In this document: piece by piece, positions 7,496 through 14,442 of the stretch
Position numbering within the stretch: the first letter of the stretch is position 1
How the letters are laid out: each line of letters opens with the position of its first letter
NCBI GenBank assembly: GCA_900119625.1
Contig: FPKD01000001.1
Location: 1-64,000 of the forward strand
Source: Olsenella sp. kh2p3
GTDB lineage: Bacteria; Actinomycetota; Coriobacteriia; Coriobacteriales; Atopobiaceae
DNA length: 64,000 bases
Direction of reading: 5' to 3'
Made by a program: the position numbers and the translations under genes
The notes under the pieces: generated by a model
Database searches by the model: none
What the model was told of the DNA's origin: nothing
Seen by the model: the letters and a program-made list of their open reading frames with translations, nothing else

Positions 7496-7999
7496 ATGGA
7501 CGCCCTCAAAGCGCGCTTCGAAAGCCACCCTGAGAGACACCCCGGCGTTACCTGGGAAGACGTCGCGCGACGGCTCGACGACACGCGGCGGCACGCCCTT
7601 GCCTATCTCGAGGAGACGGGCGGCGAGCCGGACGTCTTTCTCTACCAGGGCCGCCTCTACGTTGCGGACTTCTCGCCCGAGTCCCCGCAACGTCGGTCCG
7701 TCTGCTACGACCGAGCCGCTCGTCTGGGCAGGAAGCGCAACCCGCCAGCGGCCAGCGCCTGCGAGCTTGCGGAATCTAACGGCCTAGAACTTGTGGACGA
7801 GACGATCTACCTCGCCATGCAGGAGCTTGCTCCGCTAGATGCCAAGACCAGCAGCTGGATCAAGACCCCGGCAGACATGCGCTCCCAAGGCGGCGCCCTC
7901 TTTGGCAGCAGGCGGTACAACCGCACGTTCATCTACTGCAACGGCGCGGATTCCTACTACGCGGCGCGCGGCTTTAGGGCGTGCTTGCCGCTGGAGTAA
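7496..7999 (+). CDS. DUF4256 family protein
   Basis: 167 residues matching the DUF4256 family along their whole length. Recognisable blocks are LKARFESHPERHPGVTW, ETGGEPDV, SPQRRSVCYDRAA, LDAKTSSWIKTPADMRSQGGALFGSRRYNRTF and YCNGADSYYAARGFR. The family function is not established; members are small soluble proteins scattered through Firmicutes and Actinobacteria. The start is secure because AAAAGGAGA lies 4 bp upstream of the ATG. It is convergent with the DUF2075 gene and not in an operon. Confidence 0.85.
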   Translation: MDALKARFESHPERHPGVTWEDVARRLDDTRRHALAYLEETGGEPDVFLYQGRLYVADFSPESPQRRSVCYDRAARLGRKRNPPAASACELAESNGLELVDETIYLAMQELAPLDAKTSSWIKTPADMRSQGGALFGSRRYNRTFIYCNGADSYYAARGFRACLPLE

Positions 8000-8121
8000 C
8001 GACCACGACCTTTGCTGAGGGCGCCGTCACGCGAGGCGGCACCCGCGGGGTGATCGGGAGCCAGATTGGTCTCCGCGCAACGAGACAATCGCCCGCGCCG
8101 AGAAGCCCCGCCGCACGCACC

Positions 8122-10233
8122 CTACGCCCCTGCCTCCTGCATCTCCAACAGGTGATGCTCAAGCGCACCGTCCACGGCAAAGAGGTACAGCCCATGAACG
8201 CCTCGCTTGAGCAGCACGTTGAGCTCGTGGCGGAGGTTGGCCTCGGGGTCCTCGCTGCCGTTAATCGCCTGCGAGTTGCAGCTCTTTGAGGGATCGAATG
8301 CCAGCCGTCCTTCTCGCCAGCAGATCGACGGTCCAATGATGACGCCTGCGTAGTTGAGGTCAAATCCCTGAATGGTGTAGATCGAGCCGCATTCCCCCAG
8401 CGTATGGCCCTGTTCTGCCCATGCCTTATCGCGCTCGCTGGCCGTCTGCTCCTCGCTGGCAGACGTCTGGTAGTTCCACGGCATGTGAAAGTACTCCGTG
8501 TGAGGGGCGCTATCGGTTGCGGCTGAGAGACGCCCGCGCCGAGAACCGCGCCCGCCTGCGCCAAACGAGACCCAGCCGTTCTCCTCGCGATAGATGCGAA
8601 CCTCCCAGACACCGCCCGAAGTCGGCTTCGACTTGCTCGAGTATGGCCAGTCATACGTTGCCAGCACGCGGGAAAGACCGTGCGAGGTGCTGTCCACAAT
8701 CGCGCCCGTTGCGGAATCGAAGGTCAAGGCCTTGTCCTGGATTGCTTCTTTCAAATCGAAGGGCGAGCTAAAGACCTTGATCTCGTACGGTATGTGCCCC
8801 TTGCGCGGTCGGTCGCGGGGGATGGGACGTATGCCGCGAGCGTTGGCAAAGTCGTCAATCCACGCAATGACCTCGTCGCAGGCGTCGATGCGATACTGCT
8901 GGCGCAGGAGCAGGTTCTCCACATGAAACGGGAACCCGGAGACCTCGGTGGCTCTTCTCGCACAGACGGTTTGGCCGTTCGAGAAGCGCCCCTCGGGGAA
9001 GAGGGCCGACCTCATCGCAGCGTCAAGCTCCTGCGACTTTCTTAACACCTGCTCGAGGTCGTACACGGCAACCACCACGCGCGCACGACGCATGATGTCC
9101 ACAAGCATGTTCCTGCTGCCGGTATACCCCTGGTTGCCCTGGGTGAGAAGGAGATGAGCCTCGTCGATGAGAACGACGTCCACCGGATCGCAGGGGTAGT
9201 TCTGGCGCTCGTGACCACCACCATGCCCGGCTTCACTGTGCTTGTTGATAAACCGCGTGGGCTTGTCCACCACGACGCCGTCCCTATTCTGGAGGCCAAG
9301 CCGCTTCATGATGGCGTTGTAGACCGTGAGCTGCTCGTTATGGTTCACCAGAAGGCACGCGCTGACGGAGCGGCGTGCGGCAGCGGCGGCAGCACCGGCG
9401 GCCCCGGCTCCCCCGCCGCCCCCAACCCCCAGCTCGTTCATGACACGCAGGAACAGGTGGCTGAGAAGGACCGTCTTACCGGTTCCAGCCATGCCCTCAA
9501 CCACAATAAGTTCGCCGTTCTTGACGGGAGCGTCGGCGTCCGCGTGGGACGCACCGGCTCGCGCAGCCATGAGCTCGCGCAGCCTGCCGAGAATCACGTC
9601 CTCCGCCGCCAGCTGGTCTTTCCCCAGCGCGCGAAACGGCGATGCCTTGAAGATCGCCGAGTCCCGGATGACGGACTCCGCCGGAAAGAGCTCCGGCTCG
9701 TAGCGGTTGAGCTTACGCCACACGGCAGAGGTGATTATTGGCAGCTCAGGCTTGGTGTAGTAGTTCTCCTGCGGGTTGCCGCGACCGTTTGCCAAGATCA
9801 CATGCTCGGCGCCAGAAGCCAGAAGGTAGCTCAGGAAGTTGTTCTCAAGATCAAGCGTGAGCGACTTGTTGAAGTGATCCTGCCCAATCACCAGCATGCG
9901 ACTGCCGGGCCGAATAAGCTGTTCCCATGCCTGCCTACCCCGCTCGGTTCGATACGTGATGTCGTCGGAATAGTGCTCCCTGGTTCGCCGCACAATCGAG
10001 TTTGTCTCGCCCACATAAAGTATGAACTCATCGAACTCGTAGCCGCCACGCGTACGCCCGCGCTGCTTGGCGCGAATGATGTACACGGTAGGGTAGGTCT
10101 TGAGGAGCCGTCGCGCACCACTTGAGAGCTCGCCGCCATCAACCTCGCATGGCACCCGGTCGATGCTCTGCTCAATCTTGATGTCGTCCTCGTGGAATGG
10201 GACGTCAATGACAATGGGTTGTCTGAGCGACAT
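8122..10233 (-). CDS. GIY-YIG nuclease fused to DUF2075 helicase-like ATPase
   Basis: 703 residues. An N-terminal GIY-YIG domain (about residues 48-135: TVYIIRA, FILYVGETNSIVRRTREHY, candidate catalytic Glu in LENNFLSYLL) is followed by a DUF2075 superfamily 1-like ATPase. That domain has Walker A VVEGMAGTGKT (244-254) and Walker B VDVVLIDEAHLL near 360. Known DUF2075 proteins resemble the ATPase part of group III Schlafens and are repeatedly found in defence islands; the nuclease head suggests action on nucleic acid. The start is preceded by GGGGAGAAGC. A MazG-like hydrolase gene lies immediately upstream in the same direction with only the 13-bp-arm hairpin between them. Confidence 0.85.
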   Translation of the reverse strand: MSLRQPIVIDVPFHEDDIKIEQSIDRVPCEVDGGELSSGARRLLKTYPTVYIIRAKQRGRTRGGYEFDEFILYVGETNSIVRRTREHYSDDITYRTERGRQAWEQLIRPGSRMLVIGQDHFNKSLTLDLENNFLSYLLASGAEHVILANGRGNPQENYYTKPELPIITSAVWRKLNRYEPELFPAESVIRDSAIFKASPFRALGKDQLAAEDVILGRLRELMAARAGASHADADAPVKNGELIVVEGMAGTGKTVLLSHLFLRVMNELGVGGGGGAGAAGAAAAAARRSVSACLLVNHNEQLTVYNAIMKRLGLQNRDGVVVDKPTRFINKHSEAGHGGGHERQNYPCDPVDVVLIDEAHLLLTQGNQGYTGSRNMLVDIMRRARVVVAVYDLEQVLRKSQELDAAMRSALFPEGRFSNGQTVCARRATEVSGFPFHVENLLLRQQYRIDACDEVIAWIDDFANARGIRPIPRDRPRKGHIPYEIKVFSSPFDLKEAIQDKALTFDSATGAIVDSTSHGLSRVLATYDWPYSSKSKPTSGGVWEVRIYREENGWVSFGAGGRGSRRGRLSAATDSAPHTEYFHMPWNYQTSASEEQTASERDKAWAEQGHTLGECGSIYTIQGFDLNYAGVIIGPSICWREGRLAFDPSKSCNSQAINGSEDPEANLRHELNVLLKRGVHGLYLFAVDGALEHHLLEMQEAGA

Positions 10234-10256
10234 GAGCTTCTCCCCTACCTGACCGA

Positions 10257-10285
10257 TGAGACAAAGGGACTGTCCCTTTGTCTCA
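10257..10285. repeat. Hairpin repeat family A, copy 1 (TGAGACAAAGGGA arms)
   Basis: TGAGACAAAGGGA, loop CTG, TCCCTTTGTCTCA: 13-bp perfect arms. On the minus strand the first TGA of the element is the stop codon of the MazG-like gene. Other copies lie at 12706, 24329 and 55531. Confidence 0.9.
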
Positions 10286-10627
10286 CAGCTCGGTGTACTT
10301 CTTGGCGTTGCCGCGGCTAAGCTCGACGGGGTACTTCTCGGCGTTGGCGTCGATCTTCTCGTTCACGATCTTTAGCGGGTCGAGCCCGCAGGCGTCGGCC
10401 ATGAACAGACAGTAGATGAGAACGTCCGCCAGCTCCTCCGAGACCTTGTCCATACGCCCGTCTGCCGAAGTATTGGCCCCGGACCACTGGAACGCCTCCA
10501 GAAGCTCGGCCGACTCGAGGCTAATGGAGATGGCCAGGTCCTTGGGGTTGTGGAACTGGCGCCACTCCCGCTGGTCGCGAAAGGCGCGCAGCCTGTCTAT
10601 GGTCTCCTGATAGTTGCTCACGCGCAT
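10283..10627 (-). CDS. MazG-like nucleotide pyrophosphohydrolase
   Basis: 114 residues of the all-alpha NTP pyrophosphohydrolase (MazG/RS21-C6/dCTPase) superfamily. The EXXE...EXXD metal-binding helices are visible as ESAELLEAFQW and EELADVLIYCLFMAD, with the conserved FHNPKDLAISISLE before them. Such enzymes hydrolyse (d)NTPs to monophosphates plus pyrophosphate. The gene lies directly upstream of the DUF2075 gene, in the same direction and about 50 bp away, so the two may be co-expressed. Its stop codon is part of hairpin repeat A. The start has AGGGAGGCC upstream. Confidence 0.88.
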   Translation of the reverse strand: MRVSNYQETIDRLRAFRDQREWRQFHNPKDLAISISLESAELLEAFQWSGANTSADGRMDKVSEELADVLIYCLFMADACGLDPLKIVNEKIDANAEKYPVELSRGNAKKYTEL

Positions 10628-10696
10628 GGCCTCCCTACGCTCGCCGCGCCGTCCGGCGCGTGTTCACGCGTACGTCTCCGCATCTCCCGTGCATCG

Positions 10697-11086
10697 CTAG
10701 TCGCTCTCATCGAGAGGCGGAAGATCTGATAGATTGACCTTCTCGTATGCGCCTCGCTTCGCGTCTTCGGGATGCAGTACCAGGCCGATTATTGTGATTG
10801 AATCCTCGCTGGGGCCATACACCCAAAACATGCGCATGGCTCGACTATTTCTATTTTCGAGATACGACTGCCAGACCTTGATTCCGTATCTCCTCGATAG
10901 CGCATCGATATCATGTGTCCGAAGGCTGGGATGGCGTGGGTTTTCTGAGAGTAACTTTAGCGCCTTGCCCCACTTCTTATATAGTTGCTGCTCATCTTTC
11001 GAAGCAGTCCCATTGTGACAGGTCTGTTGGAGCTCGCCCCAGTAACGGTCCATCTCTGGGATACCCATACGTATCTTGAAAGCCAT
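10697..11086 (-). CDS. RelE/ParE-superfamily toxin
   Basis: 129 residues. The core SENPRHPSLRTHDIDALSRR...VWQSYLENRNSRAMRMFWVYGPSEDSITIIGLVLHPED is the pattern of RelE/ParE-like toxins: a His-Pro-Ser-Leu turn, the A-R-(M/I)-F/W-W-x-Y strand and a terminal HPED. RelE members cleave mRNA in the ribosome and ParE members poison gyrase; I cannot tell which applies. It starts 9 bp after the stop of the antitoxin gene, the usual order. It has an N-terminal extension of about 40 residues relative to minimal RelE. Confidence 0.75.
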   Translation of the reverse strand: MAFKIRMGIPEMDRYWGELQQTCHNGTASKDEQQLYKKWGKALKLLSENPRHPSLRTHDIDALSRRYGIKVWQSYLENRNSRAMRMFWVYGPSEDSITIIGLVLHPEDAKRGAYEKVNLSDLPPLDESD

Positions 11087-11095
11087 GCTGAGCCC

Positions 11096-11335
11096 TTAAA
11101 AATCAGACAGATCAATGGGCGTCGACGCTTTTCCCGCCTTAAGGTTGTTCACCGCCTTGTCCATGTCGCGAAGCGTGCGCGCCGAAATCTCCTCGGGCAC
11201 GGCGAGCTCGCGAGGCTCAAGCAGGTAGCATCCGTTGTCGTATTCCTTAACGTTGTAGTACTCGTACTGCGCGCCCCGCAGCGTCACGCGGTTCTTTCCA
11301 TCTACCTTGGCGTCATATTGCTTGATCGCTTCCAT
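11096..11335 (-). CDS. AbrB/MazE-like antitoxin
   Basis: 79 residues. The N-terminal half, DAKVDGKNRVTLRGAQYEYYNVKEYDNGCYLLEPREL, reads as a swapped-hairpin AbrB-type DNA-binding domain. The C-terminal half (ARTLRDMDKAVNNLKAG...PIDLSDF) is the likely toxin-wrapping tail. It is the first gene of the pair and has a strong AAGGAG site. A 34-bp palindrome lies 9 bp upstream of the start and is the obvious autoregulatory operator. Family placement rests on fold-like pattern and gene order, so it is less certain than the toxin. Confidence 0.7.
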   Translation of the reverse strand: MEAIKQYDAKVDGKNRVTLRGAQYEYYNVKEYDNGCYLLEPRELAVPEEISARTLRDMDKAVNNLKAGKASTPIDLSDF

Positions 11336-11344
11336 GTAAACTCC

Positions 11345-11378
11345 TTAGCCCATAGTGGGATTTCCCACTATGGGCTAA
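11345..11378. promoter_or_regulatory. 34-bp perfect palindrome, operator of the toxin-antitoxin pair
   Basis: TTAGCCCATAGTGGGA, two T, TCCCACTATGGGCTAA: 16-bp perfect arms. It lies directly upstream of the antitoxin start, where such modules bind their own repressor complex. Confidence 0.75.
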
Positions 11379-11452
11379 TTTTACGTGACCGCTATCGCTC
11401 ATTCAACCTCTCGTTAAACCGGCACTGGGAAGCGGCGCTCACGAAGCCCCGC

Positions 11453-13012
11453 CTACTGCTGGTAGTAGCTCAGGAAGTCCTCGAGCTTGTCCATCGCCTC
11501 GTGCAGCGTGTGCTTGCGCGGCAGGTAGACAATGCGGAAGTAGCCGGGCTTCTCCCAGTTGAAACCCTTGCCCGCGGTGATAAGGACGTGCTCGTCCTTG
11601 AGCAGGTCGAGCGCGAACTGGTCGTCGTCGGTGATGTGGAACTTGTCCGGGTCGAGCCTCGGGAAGATGTAGAACGCGGCCTCGGGCTTGGTCACCGTGA
11701 CGCCGTCCATGTTGGAAAGCCGCTCGTAGACGTACTCGCGCTGCTCGTAGATGCGCCCGCCGGGAACGAGAAGCCCCTGGCTGCGCTGGATGCCGCCCAG
11801 GCACGTCTGCACGATGGACTGCGCCGGCACGTTGGAGCACAGGCGCATGTTGGAGAGCATGTTGATGCCGTCGATGAGGTCCTTCGCGACGCGCTTGTTG
11901 CCGGAGAGGCTCATCCAGCCAATGCGGTAGCCCGCGACCATGTGGCTCTTCGAGAGGCCGTTGAACGTGATGCAGAACAGGTCGGGCGCAAGGCTCGCGA
12001 TGGAGACGTGCTGCTTGCCGTCCATCACCAGGCGGTCGTAGATCTCGTCCGCAAAGATGACCAGCTGGTTCTCGCGCGCCACGTCCACGATTTGCTCCAG
12101 CACCTCGCGCGGGTACAGGGCGCCCGTAGGGTTGTTGGGGTTTATCACGACGATGCCCTTGGTGCGCGGCGTGACCTTGCTGCGAATGTCTTCGATGTCG
12201 GGGTACCAGTTTGCCTTCTCGTCGCAGATGTAGTGCACGGCCGTGCCGCCGGCGAGGGTGGCGCAGGCGGTCCACAGCGGGTAGTCGGGGCTGGGGACGA
12301 GAATCTCGTCGCCCTCGTCCATGAAGGCGTTCATCGCAAGCTGGATGAGCTCCGAGGCGCCGTTGCCCGTGTAGATATCCTCCACGTCCACGTTGGGGAT
12401 GCCCTTGAGCTGGTCATACTGCATGATGGCCTTGCGCGCAGAGAAGAGGCCCCGGCTGTTGGAGTAGCCCTCACACTCCGTGAGCTGGTCCTGCATGTCC
12501 TTCACGACCTCGTCGGGCGTGCGGAAGCCAAAGGGCGCGGGGTTGCCAATGTTCAACTTGAGCACATGGATGCCCTGGTCCTCCATGCGGTAGGCCTCGT
12601 CCAAGACGGGCCCGCGGATGTCGTAGAGGACGTTGTCAAGCTTGGACGACTTCTTGAACTGACGACGAGGCATGGCGGATTCCTTCTCCTTGGTGTTGTT
12701 GCCGGATGAGGCAAGGGGAGTTTCCCTTTGTCTCATTTCTGGTGGCGTGGGGGCGTCGGTCGCGCCCGAGAGTACGTGCGGCGCGGGGGCGTCGGACGCG
12801 CCGTCGCTGAGCCACTCGGCGCTTACGCCGAGGGCGGTGGCGAGAAATTCGAGCGTTGCCTTCCTGGGCTCGGTCTTACCGCTGAGATATTGGCTGAGCT
12901 GCGACTTTCCCAGCTTGACGCCCTCGTTGGCAGCCATGCGCACAAGGTCTGCCTGTCGAAGGCCGCGCTTGTCCATCGCCTGGCCAAGGCGCGCCGAGAA
13001 GTCCGCGTGCAT
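11453..13012 (-). CDS. XRE helix-turn-helix fused to AlaT-type aminotransferase
   Basis: 519 residues. Residues 1-70 are an XRE/Cro HTH (ARLGQAMDKRGLRQADLVRMA...KLGKSQLSQYLSGKTEPRK), residues about 71-113 a low-complexity linker, and residues 114-519 a complete PLP-dependent class I aminotransferase. The latter resembles AlaA/AlaT (IRGPVLDEAYRME, GNPAPFGF, NPNNPTGALYP, PLP-lysine region TFNGLSKSHMVAGYRIGW), which exchanges amino groups between alanine, pyruvate and glutamate. Unlike MocR/GntR fusions the DNA-binding part is XRE type. The start at 13012 has GGGAGACC upstream. An internal ATG at 12673 with AAGGAG 12 bp before it could yield a separate aminotransferase. Linker residues 93-104 are encoded by a copy of repeat A. 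Confidence 0.85.
   Translation of the reverse strand: MHADFSARLGQAMDKRGLRQADLVRMAANEGVKLGKSQLSQYLSGKTEPRKATLEFLATALGVSAEWLSDGASDAPAPHVLSGATDAPTPPEMRQRETPLASSGNNTKEKESAMPRRQFKKSSKLDNVLYDIRGPVLDEAYRMEDQGIHVLKLNIGNPAPFGFRTPDEVVKDMQDQLTECEGYSNSRGLFSARKAIMQYDQLKGIPNVDVEDIYTGNGASELIQLAMNAFMDEGDEILVPSPDYPLWTACATLAGGTAVHYICDEKANWYPDIEDIRSKVTPRTKGIVVINPNNPTGALYPREVLEQIVDVARENQLVIFADEIYDRLVMDGKQHVSIASLAPDLFCITFNGLSKSHMVAGYRIGWMSLSGNKRVAKDLIDGINMLSNMRLCSNVPAQSIVQTCLGGIQRSQGLLVPGGRIYEQREYVYERLSNMDGVTVTKPEAAFYIFPRLDPDKFHITDDDQFALDLLKDEHVLITAGKGFNWEKPGYFRIVYLPRKHTLHEAMDKLEDFLSYYQQ
12706..12736. repeat. Hairpin repeat family A, copy 2, inside a coding sequence
   Basis: ATGAGGCAAGGGGA, loop GT, then TTCCCTTTGTCTCAT. 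The arms pair with two wobble positions. On the minus strand it is read in frame as MRQRETPLASS within the linker of the XRE-aminotransferase, so here the element is translated rather than ending a gene. Confidence 0.85.
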
Positions 13013-13059
13013 CTGGTCTCCCACGACCCCTCCGTTCTGGATCTCTGTGTGGCGCAATG

Positions 13060-13192
13060 CGAGAAGTTCAATTTCTCCTCTCGGCAACTAATGCTACGTG
13101 GTCCAAAAGTTCATTTCTGAGAACGAGAAGTTCAATTTATAGGTAGCCTAGCACGGTACGTCTCACCGTGGGACGAAAAATTGAACTTCTCG
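13060..13192. repeat. Three copies of a 15-bp CGAGAAGTTCAATTT box upstream of the XRE-aminotransferase
   Basis: The box occurs at 13060-13074 and 13124-13138 in direct orientation and at 13178-13192 inverted. The last two form a 15-bp-arm hairpin enclosing a smaller one (CACGGT...ACCGTG). A partial fourth match (AAAAGTTCATTTCTG) lies near 13105. The position, 50-180 bp upstream of a gene with its own HTH domain, makes these candidate operators. Confidence 0.65.
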
Positions 13193-13283
13193 GTGTGTTC
13201 ACGGTTCTTTCGGTTGCGGCGAGGGTCGCAGGCCTTCGCGGCCCTCGCGCGCGGGGTGCTGCGGGATTCTTGCGCGGGGCACC

Positions 13284-13424
13284 GATACACATTCGGACCC
13301 GAAGCTGTATCCCCCGCAGGTCGATACACGTTCGCATGCCGAATGTGTATCCTCTCGCTACACATTCGGACCCGAAACTGTATCCCGCGCAGGTCGATAC
13401 ACGTTCGTACCCCGAATGTGTAGC
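13284..13424. repeat. Two tandem 68-bp palindromic repeats (family F)
   Basis: Unit 1 (13284-13351) and unit 2 (13357-13424) are both 68 bp and nearly identical. Each is a hairpin: GATACACATTCGG with CCGAATGTGTATC, and GCTACACATTCGG with CCGAATGTGTAGC. The single arm difference (A-T to C-G) is compensated on the other side. Each unit carries a second, inner copy of the arms (GATACACGTTCG). Confidence 0.85.
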
Positions 13425-13427
13425 GGT

Positions 13428-13477
13428 GGGATTCGTTTACCTGGTAATGGGATTCCGTTACCAGGTAAACGAATCCC
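13428..13477. repeat. 50-bp palindrome, hairpin family B copy 2
   Basis: Reverse-complement counterpart of 7207-7256 with the same 50-nt length, the same GGGATT/AATCCC ends and the same GGAATCCCATT centre. The stem differs at seven positions, six of them with the pairing preserved. It lies 4 bp after the tandem family F repeats. Together with 13060-13424 it accounts for most of the 525-bp gap; no gene is seen there. Confidence 0.85.
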
Positions 13478-13537
13478 GCGGCGGGCGCGGGTATCATGGA
13501 ACAACCAACACCGGCCCCCGGAACGCGAGGAGCAGCC

Positions 13538-13894
13538 ATGAGAACGCTTATGTCCGTACTTGCGACCGCCATAGCGTCATTTGTCGCGGTTGCCCTTGTC
13601 CCCTCGGCGCACGTGATCGGCCAACCGCAATGGGCGGCGTACCTGGCCTTTGCTCTCATGCTCTGCGTGATGAACGCAATCGTGAAGCCCATCATTCAGA
13701 TTCTCTCAATCCCAGCGACAATCCTCACGTTGGGGCTTTTCACGTTTGTGATCGACGCGCTCATGGTGTCGCTCGCATCCAACCTTGCCTCAAGCGTCTT
13801 TGGCATGGGCGTGGTTGTCACGGGATTCTGGGGCACACTCTTTGTCGCGCTCATCGTAAGCGTAGTGAGCGGGCTTCTCGGCGCCAAGGACTAG
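13538..13894 (+). CDS. Phage-holin-like four-helix membrane protein (YvlD/holin_4 family)
   Basis: 118 residues with four hydrophobic helices: SVLATAIASFVAVALV, WAAYLAFALMLCVMNAIV, ILTLGLFTFVIDALMVSLAS and GFWGTLFVALIVSVVSGLLG. The KPIIQILSIPATILTLGLF segment is the hallmark of the 'mycobacterial 4 TMS holin'/YvlD family. These chromosomal proteins are not phage genes despite the name; their role is unknown, and some respond to envelope stress. I place the start at ATG 13538, after GAGGAGCAGCC, rather than at an upstream in-frame ATG without such a site. Monocistronic. Confidence 0.82.
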   Translation: MRTLMSVLATAIASFVAVALVPSAHVIGQPQWAAYLAFALMLCVMNAIVKPIIQILSIPATILTLGLFTFVIDALMVSLASNLASSVFGMGVVVTGFWGTLFVALIVSVVSGLLGAKD

Positions 13895-13936
13895 CGCCGC
13901 GGCTACACGCACCCGTGACGGTCGCTCGCCCCGTCC

Positions 13937-14287
13937 CTATCGCAGCTCGACATCCCCCTTGCGCAGGTGCTCGATGTATCCCTCGCCCCACGTCTCGATG
14001 CTCGACAGCACCGGGATGAAGTCCTCCCCCACCTGCGTGAGCGAGTACTCCACGCGCGGCGGAACCTCCGGGAAGACCTCGCGGCGCACCAGCCCCTCCG
14101 TCTCCAGGCGTTTGAGCTGCGAGGAGAGCGTTGAGTGCGTAAGCTCGGGCATGCGACGCTCAAGCTCGCCAAAGCGCAGCTTGCCCTCGCTGAGGTGGTG
14201 GAGAATCACGATGGACCACTTGCCCTGAAGCAGCCACTGCGCGGTCACGAAAGGACAGGTGCCAAAGTCCTTGGGTGTGCTTCGCAT
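13937..14287 (-). CDS. HxlR-family transcriptional regulator
   Basis: 116 residues forming a winged helix-turn-helix of HxlR type: CPFVTAQWLLQGKWSIVILHHLSEGKLRFGELERRMPELTHSTLSSQLKRLETEGLVRREVFPEVPPRVEYSLTQVGEDFIPVL. Cys near residue 10 is at the position often used for redox or electrophile sensing in this family. The gene is divergent from an NADPH-dependent FMN reductase, a frequent pairing in which HxlR represses the neighbouring oxidoreductase. The start at 14287 is favoured by AAGGGACGG upstream and by homology. Confidence 0.88.
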   Translation of the reverse strand: MRSTPKDFGTCPFVTAQWLLQGKWSIVILHHLSEGKLRFGELERRMPELTHSTLSSQLKRLETEGLVRREVFPEVPPRVEYSLTQVGEDFIPVLSSIETWGEGYIEHLRKGDVELR

Positions 14288-14317
14288 GCGATGCCGTCCC
14301 TTCCTGCTGGTAGCAGA

Positions 14318-14411
14318 TGGTATCTCAACTAATACCAAGTATCGAGAAAAAACGTTATACAGACACTCACATATATTGGGTACACTGATTTTAGTACAGA
14401 GTTGCTACTAA
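14318..14411. promoter_or_regulatory. Divergent regulatory region with two inverted repeats (HxlR candidate sites)
   Basis: TGGTAT-N8-ATACCA (14318-14337) and TTAGTA-N9-TACTAA (14391-14411) flank an AT-rich stretch between hxlR and the reductase gene. Both contain the GTA...TAC dyad typical of HxlR-type operators. The second lies about 30 bp upstream of the reductase start. Confidence 0.5.
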
Positions 14412-14442
14412 GTCGACACACCCGACTGAACAGGAGAGAGCA

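Noticed and set aside
13496..13894. Prophage holin
   Set aside because: The sequence matches the YvlD/4-TMS 'holin' family, which is chromosomal, and no phage genes surround it.
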